Source of the DNA: CAZVJA01 sp964626885
Lineage (GTDB): Bacteria > Planctomycetota > Planctomycetia > Planctomycetales > Planctomycetaceae
Length of the DNA stretch: 8,128 nt
Assembly (NCBI GenBank): GCA_964626885.1
Contig: CAZVJA010000231.1
Span: 1 to 8,128 of the forward strand
Direction: 5' to 3'
Under the pieces are notes generated by a model, which worked only from the letters and a program-made list of their open reading frames with translations, made no database searches and was not told where the DNA came from. This document shows positions 6,202 through 8,128 of this stretch, in pieces. Every line of letters starts with the position of its first letter. The stretch's first letter is position 1. The translations under genes and the position numbers were made by a program.

Positions 6202-6366
6202 TTGCACTTTCCTGTTCCGGATGATTCTTGTGTGTGATAATTCTGATCGGTCCGTGGTTGATGTCATCCTTATGGATGCTGTGGTGATCGGTTCGATTGT
6301 AAGTACTGTTGCAAATCTCCGTAAGGCAAGCACTGCGAGCAGATCAGGGTTGTACGGAGCAAGGGT
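6202..6366 (-). promoter_or_regulatory. Spacer between sulfatase and FKBP genes
   Basis: On the minus strand the sulfatase stop is followed by a 7-bp inverted repeat (CTCCGTA 6317-6323 with TACGGAG 6353-6359, 29-base loop) and then ATTTGC, a weak terminator candidate. Nearer the FKBP gene are a CATCC-TTAT-GGATG hairpin (6265-6278) and a direct repeat GATCGGTnCG (6245-6254 and 6286-6295). A possible promoter, ATGACA (complement of 6262-6267) and AATTAT (complement of 6237-6242), has a poor 19-base spacing. None of these is strong evidence. Confidence 0.3.
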
Positions 6367-7818
6367 TCACCGCCCGGTCCCGGAGGCATCGATGCTCGAA
6401 AGCACCGGGTCGCCGGTCTCGCGCATTCGCTGAACAATTTTTGTGTCCAGTTCCGTGATTGCGCGTTGCACGTCGGGTGACATGTCGTGAATTCGATTGT
6501 GCGATTCGCCGGGATCGTGCTGCAAGTCGTAGAACTCATCGCGGCTGCGGTCCAAAAAATCTCGCACGAGCTTCCATCGCGCCGTCCGCCAGCAGCGCAT
6601 GTGAGTGTTCGCACCATGATGCATCGAATACTCGGCATACAGGTCGTTATTCCATTCGACCGATTCCCGCCGGACCAACGGCAGCACATTGCGTCCCCGG
6701 ACGGGTGTGTTCCGCGGAACTTCAATGCCGGCGGCCGCGAGGATGGTCGGGAACCAGTCGAGGTGAGTGACCGTTTCACGAATGACAGTTCCTTCGGGAA
6801 TGACGGCGGGCCAGCGGACCACGAGCGGCACACGGAGCGATGTGTCGAACATGTTCGGACGTCGGCCGGCAGGGACATGCTTGGAACCAGGGGGAGTGGT
6901 CGTGAGAATCCATTGGGCGTTTCCCTTATGCCAGATGCCATGGTGCCCGACGTTGTAGCCATGATCGGATGTAAAGATCACCAATGTATTCCGGGCAATT
7001 TTCAGTTCATCGAGCACACCGAGCAGACGGCCGAGGTTCCGGTCGACGCCGGCCACGCTTCCCAGATAGTCGCGCGTCAGTTGTTTTGCTTTCGGAACGT
7101 CAAGTTCGGGATGATCGGGAACTGGCCTCCGGGGATCGATCTGCTGAAACGGTTCTGAATCGATCTCCGGTTGGGGAAGGTACGGCCCGTGCGGCGCGCG
7201 GAAGTGCAGACAAAGAGCGAATGTGTGTTCGTGATGATTGCGGACGAATTCGATCGCTTTGTCGGTCAGAATGTCATACGTGAACCCGGCGACTTTTTGC
7301 TGAACGCCGTCGATCTCCAGTTCGGGATCTTTAGGGGTCGTGCCGCCGGGGAGGAAACCCGCGAATTCGTCGAAGCCGTTCTTCTTTGGATGAAACCGCG
7401 GTTCGGTCCCGAGATGCCATTTCCCGACAAACCCCGTTTTGTAGCCGGCGTGCTGCAGAAGCTTCGGCCAAGTGACTGCGGCAGGATCGAGCCCGAGGGT
7501 CATTTCGACACGGGGATTGATCCAATCGGTAATGCCGAACTCAGTGCCGTAGCGGCTAGTCATCAAACTCGCGCGGGATGGGCTGCAAACCGGCGTGACG
7601 CAGAACGCGTTAGGGAAGTAGGCTCCCGCGCGCCCCAGACGATCCATATTTGGTGTTTTGGCATCGGGATGTCCCGAGAGTCCCAGGGCCCACGGTGCCT
7701 GATCGTCGGTCATCACGAAGAGGATGTTCGGCCGCGCGGTGTCGGCCGGAAACGTTATCGTCGGCTGCAACCCGTAAATCGCGGATGCGAGAAGAATCAG
7801 ACTGACGGCGCGCCGCAT
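6367..7818 (-). CDS. Secreted sulfatase (formylglycine-dependent, arylsulfatase-like)
   Basis: A 483-residue type I sulfatase that hydrolyses sulfate esters, most likely on polysaccharides or related compounds outside the cytoplasm. An N-terminal signal peptide is visible (MRRAV, then LILLASAIYG, ending around residue 25). The signature C-S-P-S-R is at 78-82; Cys78 would be converted to formylglycine by a maturase encoded elsewhere. Metal and active-site residues fit the family: Asp38-Asp39 (MTDDQ), Lys133 and His135 (VGKWHLG), His210 (APHGPY), Asp285-His286 (SDHGYN) and Lys298. The C-terminal part (about 390-440) has the usual WKLVRD and EFYDLQHDPGE stretch. Length is normal and nothing is broken. 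GGGAG lies six bases before the ATG at 7818; an adjacent GTG at 7821 is too close to that site. It follows a partial gene on the same strand by 62 bases, so the two may form an operon. The exact substrate is unknown. Confidence 0.95.
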   Translation of the reverse strand: MRRAVSLILLASAIYGLQPTITFPADTARPNILFVMTDDQAPWALGLSGHPDAKTPNMDRLGRAGAYFPNAFCVTPVCSPSRASLMTSRYGTEFGITDWINPRVEMTLGLDPAAVTWPKLLQHAGYKTGFVGKWHLGTEPRFHPKKNGFDEFAGFLPGGTTPKDPELEIDGVQQKVAGFTYDILTDKAIEFVRNHHEHTFALCLHFRAPHGPYLPQPEIDSEPFQQIDPRRPVPDHPELDVPKAKQLTRDYLGSVAGVDRNLGRLLGVLDELKIARNTLVIFTSDHGYNVGHHGIWHKGNAQWILTTTPPGSKHVPAGRRPNMFDTSLRVPLVVRWPAVIPEGTVIRETVTHLDWFPTILAAAGIEVPRNTPVRGRNVLPLVRRESVEWNNDLYAEYSMHHGANTHMRCWRTARWKLVRDFLDRSRDEFYDLQHDPGESHNRIHDMSPDVQRAITELDTKIVQRMRETGDPVLSSIDASGTGR

Positions 7819-7880
7819 CACTGTCTCCCACTGGGTCAGGCTGTCGATGAATTGTCGCTGGGCGTGTCTATCAGCAAGAT

Positions 7881-8128
7881 TTAATGAAAACGGAATGAGT
7901 ATACATCGGCGTCACTGAGGACGAACCGCAGTCTGACCGGTTTGCCCGACAGCGAGGCAACGCTCGGACCAGATGTCCAATGAACAGTCTGGTCGAGCCG
8001 ATCGCCGTAGATTTCAGGACAGTCGGCAAGTGTAAAGCCTTTGATCGGTCTCCCATCCGGATCCTGAAGCTCCACGCGGATGCTGCCAGCCGCCGAGGTG
8101 GAATAATTGATTTCGAGTGTTTCTCCAG
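7881..8128 (-). CDS. C-terminal end of a protein with a planctomycete-type beta-rich domain (partial)
   Basis: Only the last 82 codons are in the window; the gene runs off the right edge and its start is not seen. The visible part reads through GETLEINYSTSAAGSIRVEL and on to DADVYSFRFH before a TAA at 7881-7883. The pattern 'GSIRVELQDPDGRPI', 'GFTLADCPEIYGD', 'SGKPVRLRFVLSDADVYSFRF' is one I associate with the C-terminal module of secreted planctomycete proteins, some annotated as glycoside-hydrolase-like; that link is from memory and not tested. It looks like a beta-sandwich accessory domain. It lies directly upstream of the sulfatase on the same strand, which suggests joint expression and a possible shared role in polysaccharide breakdown. 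The catalytic part, if any, is outside the window. Confidence 0.75.
   Translation of the reverse strand, partial: GETLEINYSTSAAGSIRVELQDPDGRPIKGFTLADCPEIYGDRLDQTVHWTSGPSVASLSGKPVRLRFVLSDADVYSFRFH

Noticed and set aside
6487..7158. Open frames on the + strand across the sulfatase gene (also 7171-7884)
   Set aside because: They are antisense to a sulfatase with all signature residues and show no motif of their own.

Overview
The window looks like chromosomal DNA of a planctomycete or a close relative. This is an inference from gene content: an arylsulfatase-type sulfatase with a secretion signal, a partial upstream gene ending in a beta-rich C-terminal module familiar from planctomycete proteins, a lipoprotein FKBP isomerase, and a multi-pass membrane protein of a planctomycete-like type. 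No rRNA, tRNA, CRISPR array, transposase or phage gene was found.

Layout. (1) 55-510 (+): a small STAS-domain protein. (2) 511-758: a convergent intergenic stretch unusually dense in inverted repeats, with a perfect 18-bp-arm palindrome, a bulged hairpin, and two long inverted repeats whose arms interleave (A-B-A'-B'). (3) 759-2906 (-): an aldo/keto reductase followed by a patatin-like phospholipase, probably one transcription unit. (4) 2907-3135: divergent promoter region. (5) 3136-5568 (+): an enoyl-CoA hydratase/isomerase family protein and a 486-residue integral membrane protein of unknown function. (6) 5569-5664: a short convergent gap with a tandem hairpin repeat. (7) 5665-8128 (-): a partial gene cut by the window edge, then a sulfatase, then an FKBP-type peptidyl-prolyl isomerase lipoprotein.

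How the genes relate. The cytoplasmic enzymes in the middle (crotonase-fold protein, aldo/keto reductase, patatin-like hydrolase) all fit lipid or acyl-group metabolism in a broad sense, but nothing in the sequence proves a shared pathway. The right-hand genes are exported or envelope proteins: the sulfatase would act on sulfated polysaccharide or another sulfate ester, and the FKBP lipoprotein could help fold exported proteins. I see no complete novel multi-gene system. The points most worth a second look are the structured intergenic element at 574-752, the STAS protein whose usual phospho-serine site reads Glu-Glu, and the membrane protein with a recurring Gly-Gln motif.
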